64,000 nucleotides of DNA from Comamonas sp009360615. Its GTDB lineage: Bacteria > Pseudomonadota > Gammaproteobacteria > Burkholderiales > Burkholderiaceae_C. The notes beneath the pieces were generated by a model that had not been told where the DNA came from, ran no database searches, and worked only from the letters and a program-made list of their open reading frames with translations. Within the stretch, counting starts at the first letter, position 1. Each line of letters opens with the position of its first letter. Of this stretch, positions 1 through 8,969 are shown in pieces. The stretch lies in the NCBI RefSeq assembly GCF_035784015.1, contig NZ_JALKOW010000002.1; one strand, written 5' to 3'. The translations under genes and the position numbers were made by a program.

Positions 1-6
1 GTGGGG

Positions 7-858
7 TCAGCGAGCGGCGGCGGTCTTGAACTTGGCCTGCAGTTCCGGCAGCAGCGGGTTGGCGGGCGAAATGCCCACGCGTTTCTCGGTGGCGATCAGC
101 CAGCCTGTACGGTGCCAGTCCTGCACCACCTTGTCGACGGCGGCGATGGTGTCTGCCTCACCCTTGCGTGTCCATACCACCGACAGGGCAGGCAGCACTT
201 CGCTGGCGATCGGGGCCGTGTACTGGGCCCACTCGGGGTTGCTGCGCAGCAGGGGGTGGATGAGAGTGCTGTCGTGCACGGCGGCCACGCAGTTGCCCCC
301 TTTGAGCGCCAGCAGTGAGTCAGAAGAGCTTTTATATCCCTGGACCTGGGCACCGTAGTCCTGGGACAAAGGCTTTGAATAGCTGCTGCCCTGGGATACG
401 CAAACGGTTTTGCCGCGCAGGTCTTCCCATTTGTGGATCCCGCTGTCCTTGCGCACGGCCGCTGCGCCGCCCACGCGGTAGAAAGGCGTGGGCGCATAGC
501 CCAGCACTTCGGCGCGGTCGGGGTTGAGTTCCATCGACGCGATCAGCAGGTCGACCTTGCCGGCCTGCAGAAACTGCACGCGCGTGGCCGTTTGCACCTG
601 GACCAGGTCGGCTTCCACGCCCAGGCCCTTTGCCACGGCGCGTGCCAGCTCGGGATTCCAGCCAATGAGCTGCTGGGAGGAGGGGTCGATGGAGCCGAAG
701 GGGCCGCCATTGACCAGCACTCCGATGCTGACCTTCCCGCGCTGCTTGATCTTGTCCAGTGTGGCGTCAGCGTATGCTGCATTGCAGGCAAGCGCGACGA
801 TGAGTGCTGCGGTGGCGGGGAGGAAGCGGGAAGTCTCAGGGGGGCGGGTGGAGTACAT
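7..858 (-). CDS. Amino-acid-type ABC transporter substrate-binding protein (family 3)
   Basis: Periplasmic solute receptor of the family 3 (polar amino acid) type, expected to deliver a small ligand to an ABC permease. From the ATG at 858 the product has 283 residues. A hydrophobic signal peptide covers about residues 10-31 and ends in an AYA-D cleavage site. The mature part starts with the typical DKIKQRGKVSIGV strand and later has DLLIASMELNPDRAEVLGY and GKTVCVSQGSSYSK, the two lobes of the periplasmic-binding fold. A TTG seven codons upstream is an alternative start; neither has a clear ribosome site. No permease or ATPase lies beside it in the window, but the gene ends at the left edge, so partners may lie outside. 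The ligand cannot be read from sequence. Confidence 0.85.
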   Translation of the reverse strand: MYSTRPPETSRFLPATAALIVALACNAAYADATLDKIKQRGKVSIGVLVNGGPFGSIDPSSQQLIGWNPELARAVAKGLGVEADLVQVQTATRVQFLQAGKVDLLIASMELNPDRAEVLGYAPTPFYRVGGAAAVRKDSGIHKWEDLRGKTVCVSQGSSYSKPLSQDYGAQVQGYKSSSDSLLALKGGNCVAAVHDSTLIHPLLRSNPEWAQYTAPIASEVLPALSVVWTRKGEADTIAAVDKVVQDWHRTGWLIATEKRVGISPANPLLPELQAKFKTAAAR

Positions 859-1392
859 GGGGAGCCAAATGGAAAACAAGTGCCCATCTTGCGATGTCGT
901 CCGGGCTGGGGCAACGAAGTTTTCCGCGCTTGCTTATGCATTTTCTGCCGACAGAGGGAGCACGCGTGGCTCGCCGGGCGCAGCTTGCCCGATCGGGTCG
1001 GTGTCCCCCCGCCCGCAGCGGCGTGTTGCCCGTCGCCCGAAGCCCGGCGTCTGTCCATCCCTGTGCCGCAGGAGAGGTCCAGGCGATGTCGCTTGGCAGG
1101 GCTTCGCGCAGGTTGCTGGCGGAAGGCTTTCTCCGAAATGGCCGCCCTTGCGCAAAGGCGGCAGGGCCATTCCATCAGAGCCGTTCAGTCATTGGACCGC
1201 TGTCTGCGCGGAGATTGTGGAAGTGGATGAAGAGATGGGCTGACGGAGCCATACCTGTCAGGGCCTCATTGACCTGGGGTGCAGACCGGGAGTCGCCTGC
1301 GATAGCCGTCGATGAAACGCTCTCGGCTCCGACCTGAGGGGGCGCGGCCCGCGCGCCCAAGAGGCCGCGAGGCGGCCGGGGGCCGCTGTCGT
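859..1392. other. Intergenic, no supported gene
   Basis: This lies upstream of the receptor gene and downstream of the cupin-rhodanese gene, both on the minus strand. Open frames here are GC-driven and resemble no protein I recognise. A short GC-rich dyad, GGCCGC-GAG-GCGGCC, sits at 1363-1377, just after the rhodanese stop codon. It has no T tract, so it is at best a weak transcription end. Confidence 0.5.
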
Positions 1393-3618
1393 TCAGTTGA
1401 CCAGCTGGATGCCTGTGTGCCCCTCGCGTTCCAGTTGCGCCACCAGGCCCAGCTCCCAGTCCAGGTAGTCGGTGAAGCCGGCGTTGCGCAGTGCCGGATC
1501 GCGGTGCAGATAGGGGCTGTAGGCATGGTCGTCGTCACCGGTGAGTACGCTTTCGCCACCCTGGTCTGTGGGCAGACCTGCAGCGACCCAGGCGCGGGTG
1601 CCGCCGCTGATGGCTCGGATGTCGCGCTGCGGGACCTGGCTGTTGCGTGTCGCGTGCGCGATGCCAGATGCCACGCTTTGCGCCAGCACGCCATCCGACG
1701 ATGTCAGCAGCACGACCTGTTCTTGTGGCAGCGCTGCGATAAATTCGGCCAGCCTGCCTGGGGCGGCGAAGCGTGCCCCGGCGACATGGCGTTTTTCGTA
1801 GGCAGCGCGGCTTTCCACATCGAAGATCGCTGCTCGGCCTGCATCGGCCAACGCAGCGGCCTGCGGCGGTGCGACGTGCGGCGCCGGCGGGTCGGGGGTC
1901 AGCACGCGCACCGGCTCGGGGCCGGTGACTCGGAAGGCACCCGGTCCATGGCCTTGCGGCGTATACACGGCTACTTCCCAGCCAAGTTGTGCCAGCCATG
2001 CCGCAGTGGTCAGTGCACGCACTCCGTCCCAGTCTGCCAGCACGATGCGCGCGCCGCGCGTGGCAGCGTACTCATCGGTCGCCTGCACCAGCTGCCCGCC
2101 AGGGGCCCAGCGCCAGCCATCAAGGTGGCCAGCCTCGTACTCTGCCTGGGTGCGAACGTCGAAGCGGTAGACCGTGCGTTCCCGGGCCTCGTCCAGCCAG
2201 CGTTCCAGCGTGGCCGCACTGATTCGTTGTACGCCGGCGCGTCGGGCCACGCTTTCGGCCCGTTCGCGTGCGCCAGCCAGGGTGTCGGGGGCAGGTTCGG
2301 GCAGCGGCGTGCGGCGGCCATGGGCCAGCTCGCGGCCCGTCAGCAGCCAATCCATGGTGCCGTTGCGCAGCGAGGCCACCCGGTTGGGGATGCCCGCGTC
2401 GATCAGTGTCTGCGCGCCAACGATGCTGCGTGTGCGGCCGGCGCAGTTGACGACGATGAAGGTGTCCGGGTCGGGGGCGATCTCGCCAATGCGGTAAACC
2501 AGTTCCGCTCCGGGCAGGCTGACTGCGAACGGGAGGCTGAAGTCTGCGAACTCCTCGGGGGTGCGGCTGTCCACCACGACGAGATTGTCGCCGCGTTGGA
2601 CACGCTCTTCGAGCTCCCCGGAGGTGATCCATGGCGTGTGCTTCTCGTGCTCGATCACTTCACCGAAGGCCTTGCTGGGAACGTTGGTGCCGCGGAAGAT
2701 CTCGTATCCCGAGGCGGCCCAGCCGTCCACGCCGCCGGCCAGCACCGACACGTTGGTCCAGCCAAGGCGGATGAGCTGGTGTGCAGCGGTGTGCGCCAGG
2801 GTTTCGTCGCTGTCCGTCACCACGATGCGTGTACTGCGACGTGGCACAAGCCGATCGACTTCGAGTGGCAATCGCCACAGTGGCGCGCTGGCGGCAAACA
2901 GAATGTGGCGGCGGGCAAAGACGCCGGCATCCCGGACGTCCAGCAGGGCGATCTCGGCGCCGTCGGCAAGCGCCGCCTTCAGAGAGTGCGGCGTGATGAC
3001 GGCATGGCGAATGCCGCCCGGCGGGGCGAAGGTGCGGAAGCTGCCACCGCTGCGGCCCTCGAACACCACGCGCCCTGGCATGTGGTCCAAGCTGCAGCCA
3101 TAGAAATGCAGGTGCAGGCTTGCCTGCTCGCCGACGAGCTCGATGGTGTGCACGTCGCTGGGGCTCAGGATCACCGAGCTGTCGCGAATCACATCCACCG
3201 TGTGTTCGGAGACAAGTGTGTCACGAGTCGGATCGGAGGTCTTGTCGCGGCGGTAGAACACGTTGCGCTCTACGCCATGCACGCCGGCGATGATGGCCCA
3301 GGTCGTGTGATCGTGCGGCGGCACAGCCTTTCCCGGCAGTCCGGCGGATGCATACAGTGCGTAGTGCCCGTCGGCGTCCTCGCTCAGGCGGTACACCACA
3401 GCGGGTTCTGCGTCCGTCACCGGGAAGTCTCCTGGCGGGAAAAGCGCGGTTTGCCGGCCCAGTGCCTCCAGGTGCCGGGCTACGGCCTGCAATTGCTCGC
3501 GTGTCGCGTTCTGCGGGTCGGGCACGAGTTGTCGGGCGATGTCGATGAAGTGAGCCACTGCTGCGGCGCGGTGGCTTCGGGTGTCGCCGGAATCGGGGGA
3601 GAGAGGAGGCTGGGGCAT
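1393..3618 (-). CDS. Thiol-dioxygenase-like cupin fused to four rhodanese domains
   Basis: Predicted cytoplasmic sulfur-metabolism enzyme of 741 residues. Residues about 25-195 form a cysteine-dioxygenase-type cupin: PHDHTTW supplies His102 and His104, SDVH supplies His157, and HFYG carries Tyr173, in the places of the iron-binding His triad and active-site Tyr of thiol dioxygenases. Four rhodanese repeats follow, at about 207-305, 330-430, 465-560 and 585-685. Only the second has a catalytic loop (NCAGRTRS, Cys392). The others carry Asp or Ser there (TDSDE, ADWDG, TSSDG). A C-terminal tail, DYLDWELGLVAQLE, is shared with the separate rhodanese protein at 19483-21072. The ATG at 3618 begins the region resembling the free cupin; an in-frame upstream extension to 3747 would overlap the divergent receptor gene. 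The substrate is inferred only as a thiol. Confidence 0.85.
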   Translation of the reverse strand: MPQPPLSPDSGDTRSHRAAAVAHFIDIARQLVPDPQNATREQLQAVARHLEALGRQTALFPPGDFPVTDAEPAVVYRLSEDADGHYALYASAGLPGKAVPPHDHTTWAIIAGVHGVERNVFYRRDKTSDPTRDTLVSEHTVDVIRDSSVILSPSDVHTIELVGEQASLHLHFYGCSLDHMPGRVVFEGRSGGSFRTFAPPGGIRHAVITPHSLKAALADGAEIALLDVRDAGVFARRHILFAASAPLWRLPLEVDRLVPRRSTRIVVTDSDETLAHTAAHQLIRLGWTNVSVLAGGVDGWAASGYEIFRGTNVPSKAFGEVIEHEKHTPWITSGELEERVQRGDNLVVVDSRTPEEFADFSLPFAVSLPGAELVYRIGEIAPDPDTFIVVNCAGRTRSIVGAQTLIDAGIPNRVASLRNGTMDWLLTGRELAHGRRTPLPEPAPDTLAGARERAESVARRAGVQRISAATLERWLDEARERTVYRFDVRTQAEYEAGHLDGWRWAPGGQLVQATDEYAATRGARIVLADWDGVRALTTAAWLAQLGWEVAVYTPQGHGPGAFRVTGPEPVRVLTPDPPAPHVAPPQAAALADAGRAAIFDVESRAAYEKRHVAGARFAAPGRLAEFIAALPQEQVVLLTSSDGVLAQSVASGIAHATRNSQVPQRDIRAISGGTRAWVAAGLPTDQGGESVLTGDDDHAYSPYLHRDPALRNAGFTDYLDWELGLVAQLEREGHTGIQLVN

Positions 3619-3746
3619 GGTATCGGGTGGGCCTGGGCGAAGGCGTTCTGGAACAGGTACGCCACGGTAGGCTCGGGGCTGCGTGCCTGCAACGAAGAAT
3701 TCCGCTGATCGATATGCGCAGAACTTCGTTCCCTCGCAGGGGTGCA

Positions 3747-4796
3747 ATGCCTAGATTGGCGAGCAGTCATAGCTCTTTTCGATTGCTCTCGATGCCTGTT
3801 TCCCGAACCACACTGATGCGCGTTGCCGCAAAGCTTCCCTTGATCCTGATGGCTGCGGCCGCTACGGCGTCATATGCCGAACCGGATGCATCGGCGATTC
3901 CCTGGCCGACCAAGCCGGTGCGCATCATCGTTCCGGTCGCGCCAGGCGGCAGCGCCGACAAACTCACGCGCACATTGGCCGACAGGCTGGGCACCTTGTG
4001 GGGCCAGTCGGTGGTGGTCGAGAACGTGCCGGGTGCCAGCGGCACCATCGGTGCGGCCAAGGCCGCCAAGGCCGCGCCTGATGGCCACACCCTGCTGCAG
4101 CAGGGTGAAGGAATGACGCTCAACGGCCTTCTGTTCGCCAAGCTGCCGTACGACTCGCAAAAGAGCTTCGCGCCCATCATCAAGGCGGTGGTCAACCCTC
4201 AGGTGCTTGTGGTCAACCCCTCCACCGGTCTGCACACCCTGGACCAATACATCGCGCAGGCCAGGGCGAAGCCCCAGAGCATCAGCCTGGCACTGCCCGG
4301 CAACGGCGGCATTGCCCACGTGGCGCACGAAATTCTCTCCCAAAGGACGGGGGCGCGGGTCAACTACATCCCATACTCTGGCGGAGGGCCCGCGACGCTG
4401 GATGTGCTGGGCGGTCATGCCGACGCTACCCTGATCACGCTCGCTGCGGTGACCGAGTACGTGCGTGCCGGCAAGCTGCGTGCTCTGGCAGTGACAACGC
4501 CGTACCGATCGGAAGCCCTGCCCGATGTGCCAACGGTGGCGGAGGCGGGCGTGCCCGGATTTGCCGTCGAAAGCTGGCAGGGATACTTCGCGCCGGCAGG
4601 TACGCCTCGGCAGGTCATCGAGAAAATCAACAGCGACATGCGTGCGGTATTGCAGGCTCCCGATGTCCGCGCGCAGTTGGAGAAGCTCGGTTTCAAGGTG
4701 GCGGGCGGTACTTCCAGGGATCTCGCCCAAAGCCTGCGTGCTGAACGCCCCTTCTATGCGAAGACCATCAATGCAGCGGGGCTGATGCAGCAGTGA
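3747..4796 (+). CDS. Bug/TctC-family periplasmic solute receptor
   Basis: Tripartite tricarboxylate transporter (TTT) substrate-binding protein, a periplasmic receptor for carboxylates and related anions. The N-terminus has a signal sequence ending ATASYA. The mature protein shows the family hallmarks: WPTKPVRIIVPVAPGGSADKLTR, VVVENVPGASGTIGA, ADGHT-like DGHTLLQQ, YIPYSGGGPATLDVLGGH and LPDVPTVAEAGVPGF. The ATG at 3747 is chosen because AGGGGT lies five bases upstream; an ATG at 3792 would still encode the signal peptide. It is divergent from the cupin-rhodanese fusion, with 128 bp between starts, so both may share a control region and a substrate. No TctA/TctB membrane genes are near, as is usual for Bug proteins in this family of bacteria. 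Confidence 0.88.
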   Translation: MPRLASSHSSFRLLSMPVSRTTLMRVAAKLPLILMAAAATASYAEPDASAIPWPTKPVRIIVPVAPGGSADKLTRTLADRLGTLWGQSVVVENVPGASGTIGAAKAAKAAPDGHTLLQQGEGMTLNGLLFAKLPYDSQKSFAPIIKAVVNPQVLVVNPSTGLHTLDQYIAQARAKPQSISLALPGNGGIAHVAHEILSQRTGARVNYIPYSGGGPATLDVLGGHADATLITLAAVTEYVRAGKLRALAVTTPYRSEALPDVPTVAEAGVPGFAVESWQGYFAPAGTPRQVIEKINSDMRAVLQAPDVRAQLEKLGFKVAGGTSRDLAQSLRAERPFYAKTINAAGLMQQ

Positions 4797-5761
4797 CGAT
4801 GCGCAAGCTGATCAATCTCCAGGTCGCCAGACCGCTTCCAGGGTGGCTGCAAGGCCGCCAGGCGTTGGATGCGGGAATGGCCGCGGAGGTCTCAGACAGC
4901 CGAAACACCCGAGGTAGTTGAACCGCATGCATCGGTGGCTGCAAGTCACACGCGCAATAAAGATCGTGACGTGCGGTCCCTCGACGCTAATCCGTCCGGG
5001 GGAGCACGAATGCGCAGCAGGCCATGGAGTCCGGTAAGGCTGGGCCATCCGCCCATGACGCGGTGCAACGATCGACCCGAACGCTGGTCGATGCGTTGGC
5101 CGTTGCGGCCGCTTGCCATGCCAGGATCCCCCGGGACGCTCGCAACCTTTTCTCAAGAGCGGAATCTTCCTGCAGTGCAAGGATTGTCGTTCGTGGGCGC
5201 GGCATCGCGGAGATGTCGAACCCGTCATCCTGCACGACTGTCATCAACATAGCGCCGACCCCGAGAGCCTAGCGATACATGACTTCGTCCGGTCAGCGCG
5301 CCTGGTGATGGCAACCGCAGACTCTCGGTCTGAAGCAACGGTGCAGGAGGCGGCGGTTTCCGCTCGCCATCGGCCATTGGCCGGGAGCGTGAGGTCAGCA
5401 TGAACCCCAGCGCAGAGGTTCGATGCCGTGCGCATGGTTCTGTTGTCTGCGGAAGGGGGTCTGGATGAGTGGGGCTCGTAGCCTGGCGTGGAGAGCCGCC
5501 GTTTGGCCTTGAATGCGCGTCCCGGTACCTGGCGTCGCCAGCCTCGTTGCGCGAGTTTCCGCTTCGCAGGGCGTGGAACCGTTTCGAGGGACGCATTCAT
5601 GAAAATCGAGTCAATGGGCAGCGTCCGATCGATATGTTTCAAAATGGTTCAAATTGAATCAATTTATGTATTATTGGTCGCGCGCGTTTGCCGGATGAAC
5701 GCAACATGCGGCTCCACGCGTAGAAAAAATCACTCTAACAAACCACCGAGAGAGCCAATTC
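4797..5761. other. Gene-poor intergenic region with upstream AT-rich promoter zone
   Basis: About 965 bases without a supported gene; open frames on both strands look like GC artefacts. The last 160 bases are clearly AT-richer and probably carry the promoter of the lipoprotein gene at 5762. A perfect dyad AAATTG-AAT-CAATTT lies at 5651-5665 and could be a regulator site. GAGAGAG about six bases before the lipoprotein ATG is its ribosome site. Confidence 0.45.
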
Positions 5762-7456
5762 ATGAGACAGCCTCGACTTTTAGCCATCTCCCTGTCCACC
5801 TCAATGCTTTTAGGCTTGAGTGCTTGCGGGGGCGGCGGCGGCAGCGACACGCCTGTGCCCAAAACCACAACCACGTTTTCGGGCACTGCTGCCACTGGCG
5901 CCGCCATGAGCGGTGCCGCCATCAGCATCAGTTGCACGAAAGGTTCCGGTTCGGCCACGACCGCCGCCAACGGGAGCTATAGCGCCAGCCTGACGGACGT
6001 CACCTTGCCTTGCGCGCTGAAGGCCACCAGCGCCGATGGCAACACTGTGCTGTATTCGGTCACCCCCCCCTCAGCCACGGCCAGCACCAGCCAGACGGCC
6101 AACATCACCCCGCTGACACAGTTATTGGTGGCGAAACTTGCCGGTACCGATCCTGCGTCGTTTTTTGCCAATCTCAACGCCGCTGCCAGCAGCGTGACCG
6201 CCGCCAGCGTGAGCTCGGCACAGACAGCGGTGCTGAACATCTTGAGCAATGCGGGCGTCAACGTGGCCAATGTCGGTGATCTGCTCGTGGGGGCGCTGGT
6301 GCCCGCCACGTCCAGCAGTAGCGGCAATGCCTACGACGTGGCTCTGGATGCCTTGGCTGGCGTGCTGCGCAGTTCAGGCACCAGCCTGAAAGAGCTGTCC
6401 ACTGCGGTGGCCAGCAGCGATGCCACCCCGGCCTCCATCACCACCATGCTGGCTCCTGCAGCGAGCACCTGCACCGGTCTCAAAAGTGGTCAATACCACG
6501 CACTGGACAAAAGCCTGGCGACGATCACCGAGGCCGCTCAGCTGGTGACCGTGGATGCCGCGAAGCTGACGATTGCCCTGAACTCGGGAACCTTCGCTCT
6601 CACGGATGCCGGCAACTGCCACTTTACTTCGAGTGTGGCGGACTTCTACTTCGCGAAGTCTGGTGTCGGCGTGGCCGTGCCCACGGACAACAAAGTCCCC
6701 GTTGTACTGGTGCCCTCGCAGAAGACTGCCGTCAGCGAATTCGCAGGCACCTGGAACATCCTCTGGTACGGCAACCACGATGTGAATTCCTCCACCCAGG
6801 GCGTGGGCTATGCGGTGCAAACCCGCAATGCCGGCGGTGCAGTGACCTACGGTGCCGACTGCGCCGCACTTGATGCCTGCCTACCCTGGGCTGATGGGAT
6901 CAACGACCAAGATTGGACGGACGGCAATGGCGGCAGCCACCACGGGCGAGACACTGTCATCGCGGGTGATGCAAGCAGTACATGGTGGGTCGATGGCTAT
7001 GGAACACGGCTGTTCCCGTTCAAGAACGGCGAAGGCAAGCTGGTCGTGTTTGTGCTCGGCAAGAACAGTGACTCCAACGGCCTGGGCACCATGGCCAGGC
7101 AATCGGCCACGAGCCTGCCTGTCGTGAACCAGGTGGACAAGTTCTGGGACTTCACGGTGGTTGGCGGTGCAGTCAGCGGCAGCCCGACTGACACCACAAT
7201 GACCATCCAGACCGTTGACGCGGCCACCAGCAGCTACACGCGCAAGCGCGGCTCCGATGGGCGTGTCGATGGATTCACCATCAACAAGCCCCGGGACGGG
7301 CTGCGCTACAAGCCGGCAGGCAGCAGCGTGCTGAACGATGGCATCACCACCGTCAACTACCGCGCGGCGATCGTCATGCCCCTGGGCATCGGCATTTCCG
7401 TCTCCGGCGTACCCGATGGCCGCGACAGCTTCGGCATCAGCGTGACCCATCCCTGA
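5762..7456 (+). CDS. Large poly-Gly-tethered outer-membrane lipoprotein, function unknown
   Basis: 564-residue predicted lipoprotein. The signal peptide ends in the lipobox LSAC (Cys22) and is followed at once by five glycines and a Ser/Asp/Thr linker, a tether common in Comamonadaceae surface lipoproteins. Residues about 35-100 (TFSGTAATGAAMSGAAISISC ... ANGSYSASL) resemble a carboxypeptidase-regulatory-like beta domain. An Ala/Ser-rich helical section follows. The C-terminal 220 residues hold a Trp/Gly-rich region with FAGTWNILWYGNHD, like a beta-barrel binding domain, and end in ISVSGVPDGRDSFGISVTHP. The gene stands alone with its own AT-rich upstream region. I do not recognise a function; surface binding or adhesion is a guess from architecture. 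Confidence 0.8.
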   Translation: MRQPRLLAISLSTSMLLGLSACGGGGGSDTPVPKTTTTFSGTAATGAAMSGAAISISCTKGSGSATTAANGSYSASLTDVTLPCALKATSADGNTVLYSVTPPSATASTSQTANITPLTQLLVAKLAGTDPASFFANLNAAASSVTAASVSSAQTAVLNILSNAGVNVANVGDLLVGALVPATSSSSGNAYDVALDALAGVLRSSGTSLKELSTAVASSDATPASITTMLAPAASTCTGLKSGQYHALDKSLATITEAAQLVTVDAAKLTIALNSGTFALTDAGNCHFTSSVADFYFAKSGVGVAVPTDNKVPVVLVPSQKTAVSEFAGTWNILWYGNHDVNSSTQGVGYAVQTRNAGGAVTYGADCAALDACLPWADGINDQDWTDGNGGSHHGRDTVIAGDASSTWWVDGYGTRLFPFKNGEGKLVVFVLGKNSDSNGLGTMARQSATSLPVVNQVDKFWDFTVVGGAVSGSPTDTTMTIQTVDAATSSYTRKRGSDGRVDGFTINKPRDGLRYKPAGSSVLNDGITTVNYRAAIVMPLGIGISVSGVPDGRDSFGISVTHP

Positions 7457-8145
7457 CGTGACGATTCGGTATCCGGCCCTGGCTGCTTCACGGCGCCTGG
7501 GCCGGTGCTCGAACAGAGCCAGGGTCGCACGATGCGGTGTCTTCCGAAGGAGAGCGGGCGCATAGCCTCGCCAGGGCGGCTCTTGCCGGGCGGCTTCTGG
7601 CCCGTTTGCTGACGTGCCTCGCGGGTTCATTGTCCCAGGATTGAACCGCCAGACCGATGCGGGCTCGCTGTCTCCTGCCGGGTGCAATTCTCGAGACTCG
7701 GCGCTGCGCAGGGGTTGCTTGCCTGTCATCTGGTGACTGCATCGCTGTGCTCGACGTGCGTGCCGGGCGAGCCGAGGGACATGCCTCGATCAAGCTCCCC
7801 GGTATCCGGCACGTCATTGATCCAGGCCTGTCGCCGAGTCGATTGTCCGCCGGGGGCCGTATGGCGTGCATTCGTCCTCCGGCATCCGGCACCCGCGCTC
7901 GCGCTCGCCGCAGCGCGCACGCAGTCGATGCAACACGGGCGTTGAACACCTCGGCACATATCTGCCATGAATGCCGCTGGATATGATGTCTCCACAGGCA
8001 ACCCGCCTGCTGTGCGACGGGGGCGCGGTGGTTGCGAGGGGCAGGAAGACCGTCCCGCATCCAGCATGTAGCGCCTGGGCGCTGTGGTTGACGTCGCTCG
8101 CCGATGCCTGAAGATTCTTTCTCAACCAGACCTTGAAAGTCTCAC
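7457..8145. other. Intergenic, no supported gene
   Basis: About 690 bases with no convincing gene. A long-looped inverted repeat, CCCTGGCT (7477-7484) with AGCCAGGG (7517-7524), follows the lipoprotein stop but lacks a T tract. The rest has open frames only from GC bias. No RNA gene or repeat family was recognised. Confidence 0.4.
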
Positions 8146-8556
8146 ATGTCCAAGAAAATCTTCGTCAACCTGCCCGTCGCCGACCTGGCGAAAGCCAAGT
8201 CCTTCTATGACGCAATCGGCGCCGTCCACAACCCGCAGTTCAGCGACGGCACCGCCGCCTGCATGGTCATTTCCGACAGCATCTATGTGATGCTGCTCAC
8301 GCACGCGAAATGGGCCACGTTTACCCAGAAGCCGATTGTCGACGCACACGTTTCGAGCGAAGTCATGCTGTGCCTCAGTGCCGACGACCGCGCGGCTGTC
8401 GACGTCATGGTCGAGGCTGCTTCCGCCCACGGGGGCAAGGCGGACGTGAATCCCCCGCAAGACCATGGCTTCATGTACGGGCGCAGCTTCGAGGACGTAG
8501 ACGGCCACATCTGGGAGATCATGTTCATGGACATGAGCCAGATGCCTCAGGGCTGA
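8146..8556 (+). CDS. VOC-superfamily (glyoxalase/bleomycin-resistance fold) protein
   Basis: 136-residue single-domain protein of the vicinal oxygen chelate superfamily. It opens with MSKKIFVNLPVADLAKAKSFYDAIG, the first beta-alpha-beta module, and closes with FEDVDGHIWEIMFMD, whose Glu is the usual second-half metal ligand. The first-half ligand position, normally His or Gln in the first strand, is Asn here (FVNLPV), so metal chemistry is uncertain. Many members act on small electrophiles or bind antibiotics, but this subgroup (about 135 residues, with the MLLTHAKWATFTQKPI segment) is mostly annotated without a known reaction. The gene appears monocistronic. Confidence 0.85.
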   Translation: MSKKIFVNLPVADLAKAKSFYDAIGAVHNPQFSDGTAACMVISDSIYVMLLTHAKWATFTQKPIVDAHVSSEVMLCLSADDRAAVDVMVEAASAHGGKADVNPPQDHGFMYGRSFEDVDGHIWEIMFMDMSQMPQG

Positions 8557-8969
8557 GACACGTCCGGCCATAGGCGACGCGGACTTTTTCCGGCCCGCAA
8601 GAGGCCGGGATTGCGTAGGAGGGCCGCTTCCTGCGATGCCGGTGTATCCACGCAATGGGGCATTGGCAGACATGGACTTGGGTCATTCATGGATATGGCG
8701 TCTGTGCTTCTTCCTGTGTGTCGCCATTCTTGAGAAATCACGCAGCGGCGCGTGAATTCTGATCGAGAGCACTTTCTGGCCGGAAGACCGTTTGCACGCC
8801 TACGTCACCTTCAAGCTCTCGAAGCGGTGGAGCGAGGGCAAGCGGCAAATCGAGTCGGTCCCTGGTGAGGGATTGCCCGCTGCCTGCAGCAGCTCCCTGG
8901 TGCCGTTCGGACAAGCAGTGCGTCACAGCGCGAGCAGGCCGGCCCGGGGCCGGGCTTCGGTCAGGGTCG
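8557..8969. other. Intergenic between convergent VOC and LysR genes
   Basis: About 410 bases between two convergent genes. A GC dyad, CCGGCC-CGCAAGA-GGCCGG, lies near 8589-8607, preceded rather than followed by a T run on the plus strand. I see no gene, RNA or repeat here. Confidence 0.4.

Noticed and set aside
8575..8610. Intrinsic terminator after the VOC gene
   Set aside because: The CCGGCC/GGCCGG stem has its T run on the wrong side for either strand.
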